Source: a virus
Strand: one strand, 5' to 3'
DNA: 39,826 bases
IMG/VR virus record: IMGVR_UViG_3300047174_000168
Span: 1-39,826 of that record
Shown: piece by piece, positions 20,569 to 28,880 of the stretch
How the letters are laid out: each line of letters starts with the position of its first letter
How positions within the stretch are numbered: the first letter of the stretch is position 1
Program-made: the position numbers and the translations under genes
Notes under the pieces: generated by a model
Told to the model about the DNA's origin: nothing
Seen by the model: only the letters and a program-made list of their open reading frames with translations
The model's database searches: none

Positions 20569-22182
20569 ATGGGATGGCTCACGAAGCAGCTCTCGCCAGA
20601 AGACCCGTCCGCGCCGCTGCTTCCCGGTTCGTGGTTGATGGAGAGTCTCGGCATCGGCCAGGGCAACGACTCCGGCATCGCCATCAGCGAGAAGGGCGCG
20701 ATGCGCATCTCGGCCGTGCTGGCCTGTGTGCGGGTCATCTCGGAGACGATTGGAACGCTGCCGCTGAACGTGTATCAGTGGACCGCGAACGGCAAGCGGC
20801 TCGCGCCGGAGCATCCTCTCTCGCCGGTGCTTGGCAATCGCTGGAACGGCCAGATGTCGAGCTATGTGGCGAAGGTCGCAGTGCAGGCTCAGTCGTGCCT
20901 ATGGGGCAACGGATACGCGGAGATCCAGCGCGACGGCGCATATCGCTCACGCGGTCTCTGGCCGCTGCCCAGCGATCGGACGCGCCCGCGCAGAATCAAT
21001 GGGGCTTTGCAGTATGTCACGACGGCCACGACGGATGGTCGAGAAAGGCTGATCGCTCCGGAGAACATCATCCACATGCCGTTCCTCAGCTTCGACGGGC
21101 TGCAGGGCTTCTCGCCCATCCAGCTCATGCGCCAGGGTCTCGGCCTCAACGCCGCAGCGGAACGCTTCGGCTCGATGCTCTTCGGTCGCGGTTCCCGGCC
21201 TTCCGGCATCCTGACGCACCCGGGCAGCCTGAAGGCTGAGGCCCGGGCCAATATGAAGGCCTCCTGGCAGGAGAGCACGAGCGGCGCGAACGCGATGAGC
21301 GTTCCAATCATGGAGGAAGGCGTTACATTTCAGGCGCTCACCATCAATCCGACAGACGCGCAATTTCTGGAGACGCGGAAGTTTCAGAAGGAAGAGGTTG
21401 CAAGCTGGTACCGGGTTCCACCGCACATGATTGGCCTGCTCGATCGCGCACAGCACTCGAACATCGAGCAGCAGACTATCGACTTCAGCCAGTTCACCAT
21501 GCTGCCCTGGGTAACGCTGTGGGAAGAGGAGCTGAACTACAAGCTGTTCGCGGGCACCAATTTTTACGCCAAGTTCGATATGGATGGCCTGCTTCGCGGT
21601 GACTTCCTTACTCGCATGCAGGGCTTGAACCTGATGCGGCTGGCCGGCGTGCTCAGCGCGAATGACATCAACGATAAGCAGGACTGGCCTCGCATTCCGG
21701 AGGAGCAAGGCGGCGATGTCCGCATCGTTCCCTTGAACTTCGTCTCGCTGGAGACGGTCAAGATCAACGAAGAGGCGCTGGGCGATCCGCCGGAGACCGA
21801 CGAAGGCGAGCCTGGTGAAGGAGCGGATCCGCAACCGAACGAAGACGGCGAGAATGCTTCGGTTCTGCGGCAGCGATTCTCCCGTGCCTTCCTTCGGCTC
21901 TTTCAGGATGCAACGGGGCGCACCATCAACCGCGAGAAGCGCGACGCTGCCTTTGTGCAGCGGGTCTGGCTGCCCACGCTTACGGCACTGGCCGACTCGA
22001 TGTCGGCTACGAACGGGTCGAAGGAGCTTCCGGCAGAGGTGCACACGTTCTTGAAGGGGTATGCGGGGGCGGTCGCGGATAGGTCGAAGACCTGGAAAAA
22101 GCCCGATTCGGAGACGCTCGCAAAGGCGGAGTTCGACCGGGCCTACACGGCATTCGCAGAACAGATCATGGGGTGTCTATGA
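20569..22182 (+). CDS. Portal protein (HK97 type)
   Basis: 537 residues, longer than the usual 400-450. The N-terminal two thirds match HK97 portal proteins: ISEKGAMRISAVLACVRVISETIGTLPLNVYQ, then LWGNGYAEIQRD, FDGLQGFSPI, and GVTFQALTINPTDAQFLETRKFQKEEVASWYRVPPHMIG. The dodecamer forms the head vertex and DNA channel. The last 130 residues form an acidic linker (DEGEPGEGADPQPNEDGE) and a helical tail not typical of the core fold. Overlaps the protease start by 4 bases. Confidence 0.95.
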   Translation: MGWLTKQLSPEDPSAPLLPGSWLMESLGIGQGNDSGIAISEKGAMRISAVLACVRVISETIGTLPLNVYQWTANGKRLAPEHPLSPVLGNRWNGQMSSYVAKVAVQAQSCLWGNGYAEIQRDGAYRSRGLWPLPSDRTRPRRINGALQYVTTATTDGRERLIAPENIIHMPFLSFDGLQGFSPIQLMRQGLGLNAAAERFGSMLFGRGSRPSGILTHPGSLKAEARANMKASWQESTSGANAMSVPIMEEGVTFQALTINPTDAQFLETRKFQKEEVASWYRVPPHMIGLLDRAQHSNIEQQTIDFSQFTMLPWVTLWEEELNYKLFAGTNFYAKFDMDGLLRGDFLTRMQGLNLMRLAGVLSANDINDKQDWPRIPEEQGGDVRIVPLNFVSLETVKINEEALGDPPETDEGEPGEGADPQPNEDGENASVLRQRFSRAFLRLFQDATGRTINREKRDAAFVQRVWLPTLTALADSMSATNGSKELPAEVHTFLKGYAGAVADRSKTWKKPDSETLAKAEFDRAYTAFAEQIMGCL

Positions 22183-22997
22183 AGCGCAAACTGCAGCATG
22201 AAAAATCGCACCTGATGGCGGCAAAGAAGGCCAACGTGCTGGAGATGTACATCTACGGCCAGATTGGCCATAGCTGGTACGACAATTTCGTCACGGCTGC
22301 GGATGTCTCGCAAGCGCTCAAGGATGCCGGCCACATCAGCGGCATCAATCTGAGGCTCAACTCGCCGGGCGGCTCGGTCTTCGAGGCTTCTGCGATCTAT
22401 TCGCTGTTGCAGTCCAAAGGCGTACCGATCAACGTCTTCGTCGACGGCCTCGCGGCGTCCGCTGCCTTCACCGTGGCCATGGTTGGCACGACGATCAGCA
22501 TCAGCGAAGCCGCAATGATGATGTGCCACAACGCCTGGGGCATGTGCGTGGGCAACGCGGCGGACATGATCCGCCAAGCCGAGCTGCTGAACCAGATCAA
22601 CGGCGTGATGGCAGGGATCTACGCGAAGCGCTCCGGGCTGGCCCTCGACGAGGTAGCAAAGTTGATGGATGCTGAGACCTGGCTGGCGGCGGATGAGGCG
22701 GTCGCAAAGGGCTTCGCTACGTCGATCATGAAGCCAGAGACGGAAGATACCAGCGCGAAGGCGCTCGTCGCGCAGTGGGACATGTCGAAGTTCGCTCGCG
22801 CCGTGCCGGAATCGCTGAAGGCCGCAGACGACGTGGAATGCACCTGCCCGTGCTCGGAGTGCGTCGCGGGCGACTGCGACGATTGCAGCGACGTCGGATG
22901 CACCTGCGACGGTTGCGACTGCGACCAGGAGCCGATCGCCGCCGCTATCGATTACTCGCTTTACGAACGCCGCCTGCGAGCCGCAGAGCTGGCCTAA
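22179..22997 (+). CDS. ClpP-like prohead protease with Cys-rich C terminus
   Basis: 272 residues. The ClpP fold is clear: LRLNSPGGSVFEASAIYSLL, catalytic Ser94 in DGLAASAAF, His117 in MMMCHNAWG and an acidic site in MDAETWLAADEA. It would process the capsid N-terminal scaffold domain. The last 50 residues are unusual: ten Cys within 28 residues (221-248, CTCPCSEC...CDCD) with many Asp, a probable metal-binding knot, then a helical end. I know of no such tail in the usual HK97 or lambda proteases. Start at ATGA overlap with the portal gene. Confidence 0.9.
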   Translation: MKRKLQHEKSHLMAAKKANVLEMYIYGQIGHSWYDNFVTAADVSQALKDAGHISGINLRLNSPGGSVFEASAIYSLLQSKGVPINVFVDGLAASAAFTVAMVGTTISISEAAMMMCHNAWGMCVGNAADMIRQAELLNQINGVMAGIYAKRSGLALDEVAKLMDAETWLAADEAVAKGFATSIMKPETEDTSAKALVAQWDMSKFARAVPESLKAADDVECTCPCSECVAGDCDDCSDVGCTCDGCDCDQEPIAAAIDYSLYERRLRAAELA

Positions 22998-23041
22998 GAA
23001 CGCCCACGCAGCACCAACCGATCAATCGAGGGACAATCGCC

Positions 23042-23602
23042 ATGAGTAACCAAGCGCAAACAGAGTTCGGCACCGCAGCGGCGAACATCGCCGGAAACAT
23101 CGATGCACTGCTTCCTCAACTCGCGGAACGCGGAGCGGAGATCGCCGTCGTGGGCAACGCGATCCATGTGAAGGTGCTTCACCTGCGTCAGTTGGGCATC
23201 TCCTTCATCAAGGCGGATTCCAACACGCTTCAGCCGGTAGCCTTCGATAAGGCTGCGGATGAGATCGAGTCGCTGCTGCCGCAGCTCAATAACCACGGCG
23301 CGGAGGTGCTGCAGATCTCCAACGCCATAGCCGGGTACGTCCAGCAGCTCCGCACGGTGCATGTGCAGCACCTTCATCTCTTCCCTGGGCAGAATGCTGC
23401 GGCGGTCGCTACGCCACATGTCAACAACGGCCTGGGCGGCGCACCCTACCAGACCGGCACGGCGGTGGCTGCCGCACAGGTCGACGCGACAAAGGTCGAT
23501 CCGGTCCCGCAGCCAGCGGGCAAGCCCACCGCTTCGACTGCAACGGATCCGGCTGTAGCCGCGAAGGTTGAGCCGGTTCCGGCGGCAGCAGCCGTCAAGT
23601 AG
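23042..23602 (+). CDS. Unknown protein with internal duplication, between protease and capsid
   Basis: 186 residues. Residues about 19-55 (NIDALLPQLAERGAEIAVVGNAI...) and 78-115 (EIESLLPQLNNHGAEVLQISNAI...) are related repeats, each a helical segment of the form LLPQL-(A/N)-x-GAE. A Pro/Ala-rich region ends the protein (about 140-186). Its site between protease and major capsid genes, where scaffold or decoration genes often lie, suggests a head protein. No family recognised. A terminator (23626-23652) follows, separating it from the capsid gene. Confidence 0.55.
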   Translation: MSNQAQTEFGTAAANIAGNIDALLPQLAERGAEIAVVGNAIHVKVLHLRQLGISFIKADSNTLQPVAFDKAADEIESLLPQLNNHGAEVLQISNAIAGYVQQLRTVHVQHLHLFPGQNAAAVATPHVNNGLGGAPYQTGTAVAAAQVDATKVDPVPQPAGKPTASTATDPAVAAKVEPVPAAAAVK

Positions 23603-23625
23603 CTTTTCGCTCGCACCATCTCTTG

Positions 23626-23652
23626 CAGGGCCCTTCGGGGCCCTGTTTGTTT
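23626..23652 (+). terminator. Intrinsic terminator before the capsid gene
   Basis: A perfect 8-bp stem CAGGGCCC/GGGCCCTG with TTCG tetraloop (23626-23645) followed by TTTGTTT. It could reduce upstream transcripts, so the capsid gene may need its own promoter or antitermination; no clear promoter is visible in the 115 bases after it. Confidence 0.75.
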
Positions 23653-23766
23653 GTGCCCTATGACGTCCCGGATGCGGGGCGAGCGTCAAGGGCAGGCGCA
23701 GAGGCGACCGCAGGATGCGGCTGGCTGGCTCGCAGGCAACTCAACCCCACTCAGGAGCCGAAACCA

Positions 23767-25050
23767 ATGACCCCGAAGCAAATTGCTGAGCAGAGGGCAG
23801 GTCTGCATGCCCAGATGACTGCCCTTCTCGAAAAGGCGAAAGCCGAAAACCGCGTCATGTCGAAGGAAGAAAACGAGAAGTTCGACAGGATCGACGCCGA
23901 TATCACCGCCCTGGGCGAGGAGCTTGTCCGCGCTGAGAAGTTCGAGGCGCACTCGAAGGCCATCAACGCGCTTACGCCCATCCAGCAGGAGAACATCAAC
24001 GCCGCAATCGTGGAGAAGAACAGCCCGGAGCGCCAGCGGCAGGATGCGGAACACACGCGCATCTTCCAGAGCTATGTCCGCTACGGTCTCGAAGGGATGA
24101 AGGCGGAGGATCGGCAGGTCCTGCAGTCTCGCTTCCGCGATCGCGACCCACAGGCTGCTCTAACCCCCGCGACGGGCGTTGGCGGCGGCTACCTGATCCC
24201 GCAAGGGTTCGCGGACAAGCTGGAAGAGGCGCAGAAGTGGTTCGGCGGCATCGACCAGTTCTGCGAGGTCTGGAATACCGAGACCGGCAACCCGCTGCCC
24301 TACCCTACCGATAACGACACCACCAACACGGGTGAGATCATCGGGCCCAACACGCAGGTCACACAGGCTGCTCCCAGCTTCGGGCAGATCGTCTTCACGT
24401 CCTACAAGTTCTCCAGCAAGCTGGTGCTTGTCCCGCTGGAGCTGCTGCAGGACTCCTACTTCGATATCGACAGCTACATGGCCCGCAAGCTGGGCACACG
24501 GCTGGCGCGCATCAAGAACAACAAGTTCACCGTAGGCGTGGGCACGACGGAGCCGACCGGCCTCGTCACAGCGGCGGCTGCGTCGGGCAACATCGTCACG
24601 CTGGCCCCTGGCAACACGGCGTCCATCTCGCCCACCAACCTCACCAATCTGGAGCACGCGGTCGACAAGGCCTATCGCCAGAATGCGAAGTACATGTTCC
24701 ACGACACCACGCTGAAGGCGATCAAGCTGCTACTGGATGGGCAGGGTCGACCGCTGTGGCAGCCGGGCATCATGAGCAGCTTCGCGCAGGGCTACCCGGA
24801 CACCATCAACGGCTACCGGTACGTCATCAACAACGATATGCCGGTGCTCGGGGCCAGCAACTACCCGGTGGCCTTCGGAGACATTACCGCCTTCAAGGTG
24901 CGCAAGGTCGCTGGCTACACCGTCCTGCGGCTGGTGGAGCGCTATGCGGATTACGGTCAGGTGGGCTTCCTCTGCTTCGAGCGGGCGGACTCCAACCTGG
25001 TCGACGCGGGCACGCACCCCATCGCGCTGCTGCAGAACTCCGCAACCTAG
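23767..25050 (+). CDS. Major capsid protein (HK97 type)
   Basis: 427 residues. Residues 1-105 are a charged coiled-coil delta domain (MTPKQIAEQRAGLHAQMTAL...) that acts as scaffold and is cut off by the protease. The HK97 fold follows from about residue 115: ATGVGGGYLIPQGFADKL, then the E-loop and spine region, and the closing RYADYGQVGFLCFERADSNLV. Head assembly would follow HK97 with prohead maturation. Start is preceded by the terminator-bearing gap. Confidence 0.95.
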   Translation: MTPKQIAEQRAGLHAQMTALLEKAKAENRVMSKEENEKFDRIDADITALGEELVRAEKFEAHSKAINALTPIQQENINAAIVEKNSPERQRQDAEHTRIFQSYVRYGLEGMKAEDRQVLQSRFRDRDPQAALTPATGVGGGYLIPQGFADKLEEAQKWFGGIDQFCEVWNTETGNPLPYPTDNDTTNTGEIIGPNTQVTQAAPSFGQIVFTSYKFSSKLVLVPLELLQDSYFDIDSYMARKLGTRLARIKNNKFTVGVGTTEPTGLVTAAAASGNIVTLAPGNTASISPTNLTNLEHAVDKAYRQNAKYMFHDTTLKAIKLLLDGQGRPLWQPGIMSSFAQGYPDTINGYRYVINNDMPVLGASNYPVAFGDITAFKVRKVAGYTVLRLVERYADYGQVGFLCFERADSNLVDAGTHPIALLQNSAT

Positions 25051-25073
25051 CACTTACCGCACCTCACAACCGG

Positions 25074-25097
25074 GCGGACGGCCAGCACGGCGTCCGC
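25074..25097 (+). promoter_or_regulatory. Hairpin between capsid and next gene
   Basis: GCGGACG/CGTCCGC with a 10-base loop. No T run follows, so it is not a standard terminator. It may protect the abundant capsid mRNA end or limit downstream readthrough. Confidence 0.35.
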
Positions 25098-25120
25098 TTA
25101 CCCACATCTGGAGAGTTTTT

Positions 25121-25318
25121 ATGGTCACCACAGAACGTACTCGCGTAAAGATGCTGGCGGCCGTCGCCGGTGCCGCAATGCCGAGCTACGGCATTCAGGG
25201 CGACTTCGCCTATCGCGCCGGAGATGTCGTCCCGCTCCATCCCGAACTGGCCAAAGCCTGGACCGCTTGCGGACACGCTGAACCTGTAACGGATAAACCG
25301 GAAGGCAAGGGAAAGTAG
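25121..25318 (+). CDS. Small head protein, unknown
   Basis: 65 residues with GAG upstream of ATG 25121. It has a conserved-looking core (YGIQGDFAYRAGDVVPLHPELAKAW), typical of short phage proteins between capsid and connector genes. The compact, charged sequence ends in KGKGK. Its stop directly precedes the connector start (GTG). Confidence 0.5.
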   Translation: MVTTERTRVKMLAAVAGAAMPSYGIQGDFAYRAGDVVPLHPELAKAWTACGHAEPVTDKPEGKGK

Positions 25319-25975
25319 GTGGCTGCCTACCAGATCGTCACGCCTCCGGCCGTCGAGCCGGTGACCGTCTTCCAGGCCAAGGCGTGGCTGCGGATCGACT
25401 TCGACGATGACGACGATCTGCTCTACGGTCTGATCGTGGCCGCCCGCGACCTGTGTGAGACGTTCACGCAGCGGGCGTTCATCACGCAGACCTGGAAGAT
25501 GGTCATGGACGCCTTCCCTGGCTATCTGGACCATCGCAGCGGTCCGTCGCAGTCCATCCGCACCATCGCTTCGGGTGCATGGTTCTGGCTGGGTACCATG
25601 TGGGGCTTCGCACTGCCCTTCAACCCGGTGCAGGCGGTCGTAAGCGTGGATTACAACGACCAGAACGGCACGCCGCAGACTTTAGTTCAGGGCACGGACT
25701 ACAACGTCGACCTGGTCTCGACCCCGGCTCGCATCATGCCGGTCTTCTCGCGCTTCTGGCCTATCTCGCAGTTCGCGCCCAACGCCGTTACCGTCACCTT
25801 CAAGTGCGGCTACGGCGACGACCCGGAGGATGTTCCGCAAGGCATCACCACCGCGATCCTGATGCTGGTCAGCTACTGGTACGGCAATCGCGACGCCTTT
25901 ACCGGCGCGACCGTAAACGAGCTGCCGATGGCCGTCAAGGCTCTGCTGTGGCAGTACAGAGATCAGAGGTTCTAG
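25319..25975 (+). CDS. Head-tail connector (HK97 gp6-like)
   Basis: 218 residues from GTG 25319. The start PPAVEPVTVFQAKAWLRIDFDDDDDLL, the CETFTQRAFITQTWKM segment and the closing VPQGITTAILMLVSYWYGNRDAF match gp6-like DNA-packaging/connector proteins. The member here is longer than the classic 100-residue gp6. It would form the ring under the portal. Confidence 0.85.
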   Translation: MAAYQIVTPPAVEPVTVFQAKAWLRIDFDDDDDLLYGLIVAARDLCETFTQRAFITQTWKMVMDAFPGYLDHRSGPSQSIRTIASGAWFWLGTMWGFALPFNPVQAVVSVDYNDQNGTPQTLVQGTDYNVDLVSTPARIMPVFSRFWPISQFAPNAVTVTFKCGYGDDPEDVPQGITTAILMLVSYWYGNRDAFTGATVNELPMAVKALLWQYRDQRF

Positions 25976-25978
25976 CCG

Positions 25979-26335
25979 ATGCCTGCCGACCCACTCAGCA
26001 TCGCCACAGGCGAGCTACGCAACCGCATCCTGATCCAGGCGCAGAGCAACCTGCCCGATCCGGAGACCGGCGCGCCGCAGGCCGCATGGACCACGGTGCG
26101 CAACTGCTGGGCGAAGATCTCGACGGCCTCTTCGAAGGAGGTCTATCTCGCGATGCAGTTCACCTCGGAGGTGTCGCACGTCGTCATGGTGCGCTGGTCT
26201 TCAACGCCGGTCGCGGCTGGCATGCGAGTCGTCTTCGGCACCCGGGTCTTTACCATCCAGGCGACGGAGAACGTGCTGGAGCGCAACGTGAAGGTGAACC
26301 TGCTCTGCCTGGAAGTCGACGGGATCACCTCATGA
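25979..26335 (+). CDS. Head-tail adaptor / closure protein
   Basis: 118 residues. The pattern GELRNRILIQAQSNLPDPETGAPQAAWTTVRNCWAKI matches phage head closure (SPP1 gp16-like) proteins, ending in beta strands (AGMRVVFGTRVFTIQATENVLERN). It should plug the head and form the tail attachment surface. Stop overlaps the next start. Confidence 0.85.
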   Translation: MPADPLSIATGELRNRILIQAQSNLPDPETGAPQAAWTTVRNCWAKISTASSKEVYLAMQFTSEVSHVVMVRWSSTPVAAGMRVVFGTRVFTIQATENVLERNVKVNLLCLEVDGITS

Positions 26336-26748
26336 GCGTCATGGCAGGCGTACAGCAGATGTTGTGGTCGAATGCGGCGTTCAAGGCGGCGTCGCCTGCC
26401 GGGATCGCGGCGGTCTTCGTGCCGGAGCGGCCAGTGCCGGCCGATGGCTCCGACCTGCCCGCGTTTACGACGTACCAGATCGTTGGAGGCAGCAGCAAGC
26501 AGGCGTTCGATAACACCGGGCCACAGAGGCTTCGGGTGCAGTTCGATTTCCACGCGGGCAGCTACCTGCTTGCGGATGCGGCGCGCAAGGCCTTGCGCGC
26601 CGCGTTGGAACGGTACCAGGGCCTGCTCTCCGATGGGACATACCTGCAGCAGGCATTGTTCCTGCAGCCCATCGATTACTTCGACTACGAGCCGCGAACC
26701 TTCCGCTGCGCGTGTGAGTTTTACCTGTACTTCAACCTTACCGATTAG
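26332..26748 (+). CDS. Tail terminator-like protein (DUF3168 type)
   Basis: 138 residues from ATG 26332 (overlap with previous stop). The core PVPADGSDLPAFTTYQIVGG...LRVQFDFHAGSYLLADAARKALRAALE fits DUF3168 tail completion proteins, which cap the tail tube at the head-proximal end. Located before the tube gene as expected. Confidence 0.75.
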   Translation: MSVMAGVQQMLWSNAAFKAASPAGIAAVFVPERPVPADGSDLPAFTTYQIVGGSSKQAFDNTGPQRLRVQFDFHAGSYLLADAARKALRAALERYQGLLSDGTYLQQALFLQPIDYFDYEPRTFRCACEFYLYFNLTD

Positions 26749-26802
26749 CACCCGAGGCCTCGCGGCAACGGCATCTCGTTTCGATCAACAAAAGGAGCCA
26801 TC

Positions 26803-27264
26803 ATGGCAAGCAAAGCGCAAACAGGTCTGGCGTCCGTTATCAGCATCGGCGCTGTCACTGGTTCCACCGGAACCGAAGTCTTCACGCCGATCGGCGACCT
26901 TACGGATTTCCCGCTGAAGCGCGGCGCGTGGAAGACGGTCGCGGTAACGAACTTCGCCTCCACATCAGAAGAGATGCTTCCCGTCATCAAGGGCGTGGGA
27001 ACGATCGCGGCCAAGGGCAATTACAACGCCGGAGACGCCGGCCAGGTGAAGCTGGAAACGGCGTACCAATCCGCCGCGCCCTACGACTTCAAGGTGCAGT
27101 TCCCAGTCAACGCGCAGGCCGGGCAGACGACCGCTGGGGATCTGTGGGCATTCTCCGCGTACGTTCTGGAGTACAGCATCGCGCAGCTCTCGCCGGAGCA
27201 GGCCATCACCTTCGACCTGAACATCCAGATCATCGGCAACCCAGTAGTTACACCCGGCACCTAG
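26803..27264 (+). CDS. Major tail tube protein
   Basis: 153 residues. All-beta sequence with the pattern of long-tail tube proteins (FTPIGDLTDFPLKRGAWKTVAVTNF...). The Lys/Gly-rich middle and the repeated strand signatures suit a hexamer-forming tube subunit. It comes after the terminator and before the chaperone genes, the usual order. The start has AAAGGAG upstream. Confidence 0.8.
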   Translation: MASKAQTGLASVISIGAVTGSTGTEVFTPIGDLTDFPLKRGAWKTVAVTNFASTSEEMLPVIKGVGTIAAKGNYNAGDAGQVKLETAYQSAAPYDFKVQFPVNAQAGQTTAGDLWAFSAYVLEYSIAQLSPEQAITFDLNIQIIGNPVVTPGT

Positions 27265-27425
27265 CGCATGAGGAAGTAGAGCAGGATTGCGATCGGCACA
27301 GTCGACAGGCTGTAGAGCCAAATCCCCTGGAAGATCGCAATCCTGATCTCTCTCCGCGTCAGCGGTGGTGCTGGCTCAATCTCTTCCGGCTCGGCGTGTG
27401 GGTTCGGTACGAAGGAATTTGTCAT
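27261..27425 (-). CDS. Antisense single-helix membrane peptide in the tail operon
   Basis: 54 residues on the - strand, overlapping the tail tube stop by 4 bases. A Pro/Glu-rich N terminus (NSFVPNPHAEPEEIEPAP) precedes a charged TRREIR and one membrane helix (IAIFQGIWLYSLSTVPIAIL) ending LLYFLMR. No good ribosome binding site is seen. It fills a 205-base gap between tube and chaperone on the opposite strand, which is unlike the compact + strand operon around it. Confidence 0.5.
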   Translation of the reverse strand: MTNSFVPNPHAEPEEIEPAPPLTRREIRIAIFQGIWLYSLSTVPIAILLYFLMR

Positions 27426-27469
27426 AGCGCCAATTTAACAGCGTTCAAGCGAAACAAATAGAGGGAAGT

Positions 27470-27847
27470 ATGCCGAAGAAGAAAGAAACCGCAGCGACGG
27501 ATCCCACGATGCCCTTCACCGAGATCACCATTGATGGAACTACCTACAAGCTGTGTTTCGACTATCAGGCGCTCGCCGATGCGGAGTTGGCTCTGCGGAA
27601 GAAGGGTATCGACGCCAAGCTGTTGATCGCGATGCCGAGCCTGCAGTATTGGAGCGTACGACTGATCTTCGCTGCCGCGCTCAGCGTCTTCCATCCCGAG
27701 ATCGAGTATGCGGATGCGTTGAAGATGGTTCGGCCCGACACACAGTTGCCGATTGCGGAAGCGATCGTGGCAGCGTGGAATGGCTCGATCGCGGAGGCTG
27801 GCCCAGATGCCGTCGCGGACCCTCGCTCGCCGGTCGAAGCTGCCTAG
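27470..27847 (+). CDS. Tail assembly chaperone, first part
   Basis: 125 residues. The position after the tube gene and before the tape measure, the acidic/hydrophobic pattern (FTEITIDGTTYKLCFDYQALADAELALRKKG) and the DUF-type C-terminal part match gpG-like chaperones. It ends at TAG 27845-27847, but the frame one base behind is open across it and continues as 27841-28212. Confidence 0.75.
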   Translation: MPKKKETAATDPTMPFTEITIDGTTYKLCFDYQALADAELALRKKGIDAKLLIAMPSLQYWSVRLIFAAALSVFHPEIEYADALKMVRPDTQLPIAEAIVAAWNGSIAEAGPDAVADPRSPVEAA

Positions 27848-28212
27848 AGCTTTGGCTGGAGGTATGGAGCCTGGCGCGGGTCGATCTCGGCCTTACCAAA
27901 CGCGAGTTTATGCGGTTGAATCCGCGGGCACTTGCGGCCCTATTGCGTCGCCGCCGCGAGCGGGATAGGGAATGCGGGCAGATGCAGGAGGTGATGCTGG
28001 CACAGGTCGCGCAGATGATCTTCAACACTCGGATGACGTATGCGAAGTCTCCCGCGCTGCTGCGGGAGTTCATGGCTTCGGAGTGGAAGAAGAAGGCATC
28101 CGAGCCGGTGAATACGAAACCGCGAATCAATCGCCGCAAGTGGGCGGAAGCGTTCCGGATGCAGTTTGAGCAGGTAATGAAGCTGCACGGCGCGAAGCCG
28201 GCGAACGGCTGA
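27841..28212 (+). CDS. Tail assembly chaperone, frameshift extension (gpGT-like)
   Basis: The peptide from LELWLEVWSLARVDLGLTKREFMRLNPRALAALL to the end is gpT-like and has no good start of its own: the first ATG in frame is internal (27910) with no ribosome site. A -1 shift near the end of the chaperone gene would join the two, as in lambda G/GT. I see no perfect XXXYYYZ slippery heptamer before the stop, so the slip site is unclear. Confidence 0.55.
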   Translation, partial: CLELWLEVWSLARVDLGLTKREFMRLNPRALAALLRRRRERDRECGQMQEVMLAQVAQMIFNTRMTYAKSPALLREFMASEWKKKASEPVNTKPRINRRKWAEAFRMQFEQVMKLHGAKPANG

Positions 28213-28229
28213 ATGCTAGAATCCGTGGC

Positions 28230-28880
28230 ATGATGACGCCAGAAACCCTCATCTCCGCTGCCATCGCGATCAGCTTTGCGGCTGGGCTGAATGTGTATGC
28301 GACGATGCTCGGCCTTGGCATCATCGCCCGGCTGCACTGGGCAACGCTTCCCGGCGGTCTCGATGCACTCTCGAACGTCTGGGTTATGGCCGCATGCGGG
28401 TTGCTCTTCTCTGCCGAGTTTTTCGCAGACAAGATTCCGGGCTTTGACCTGATCTGGAACGCTGCGCATACGTTTGTGCGGCTGCCGCTGGCGGCGTTGC
28501 TGGCGTATCAGGTAACGGCTCATCTGCCGCCGCTGGTGCAGGCGGGCGCGGCGGCGCTCGGCGCGACGATTGCCGGTGTGGCGCATGGTTCGAAGATCGC
28601 GATTCGGGCGGCGGTTACGCCCAGCCCGGAGCCGGTATCGAATATCGCGCTCAGCTCCGGTGAGGATGCAGTAGCGCTGGGGCTTACCTGGGCGGCGACA
28701 GCGCATCCGCTGGCGGCTGGCGTCGCAGGCGGTCTATTGACGTTGGCTGCGCTGGTTGCAATCTGGTTTTCGGTGCGTCTGTTGCGGCGCATGGTGAAAG
28801 GTTTCGGGGCGAAGCGATGGTCGATCTTCAGGCTGGGATCGGCGGGTCTGACGCGCTCCGCAAGCAGCTCGAAGGTCTAA
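28230..28880 (+). CDS. DUF4126 family membrane protein
   Basis: 216 residues. ISAAIAISFAAGLNVYATMLGLGIIARL is the hallmark opening of DUF4126 proteins; hydrophobic helices continue with PLAALLAYQVTA, QAGAAALGATIAG, LAAGVAGGLLTLAALVAIWFSV. It is a bacterial membrane family of unknown function, not a known tail part. It lies between the chaperone and tape-measure genes. The last 21 codons are read in a frame that overlaps the start of the next gene by 64 bases, so the C terminus looks newly made by readthrough of the junction. Confidence 0.75.
   Translation: MMTPETLISAAIAISFAAGLNVYATMLGLGIIARLHWATLPGGLDALSNVWVMAACGLLFSAEFFADKIPGFDLIWNAAHTFVRLPLAALLAYQVTAHLPPLVQAGAAALGATIAGVAHGSKIAIRAAVTPSPEPVSNIALSSGEDAVALGLTWAATAHPLAAGVAGGLLTLAALVAIWFSVRLLRRMVKGFGAKRWSIFRLGSAGLTRSASSSKV

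Noticed and set aside
20947-22044. 365-residue frame on the - strand
   Set aside because: Antisense to the portal gene with no start context and no recognisable domain.
24690-24710. TGTTCCACG inside the capsid gene, similar to the parS-like site
   Set aside because: It is explained by the codons of the peptide MFHD and has no symmetric half.
25579-26331. Upstream part of a long + strand frame leading into the DUF3168 gene
   Set aside because: It overlaps the connector and adaptor genes in another frame; the true start is ATG 26332 at the overlap with the previous stop.
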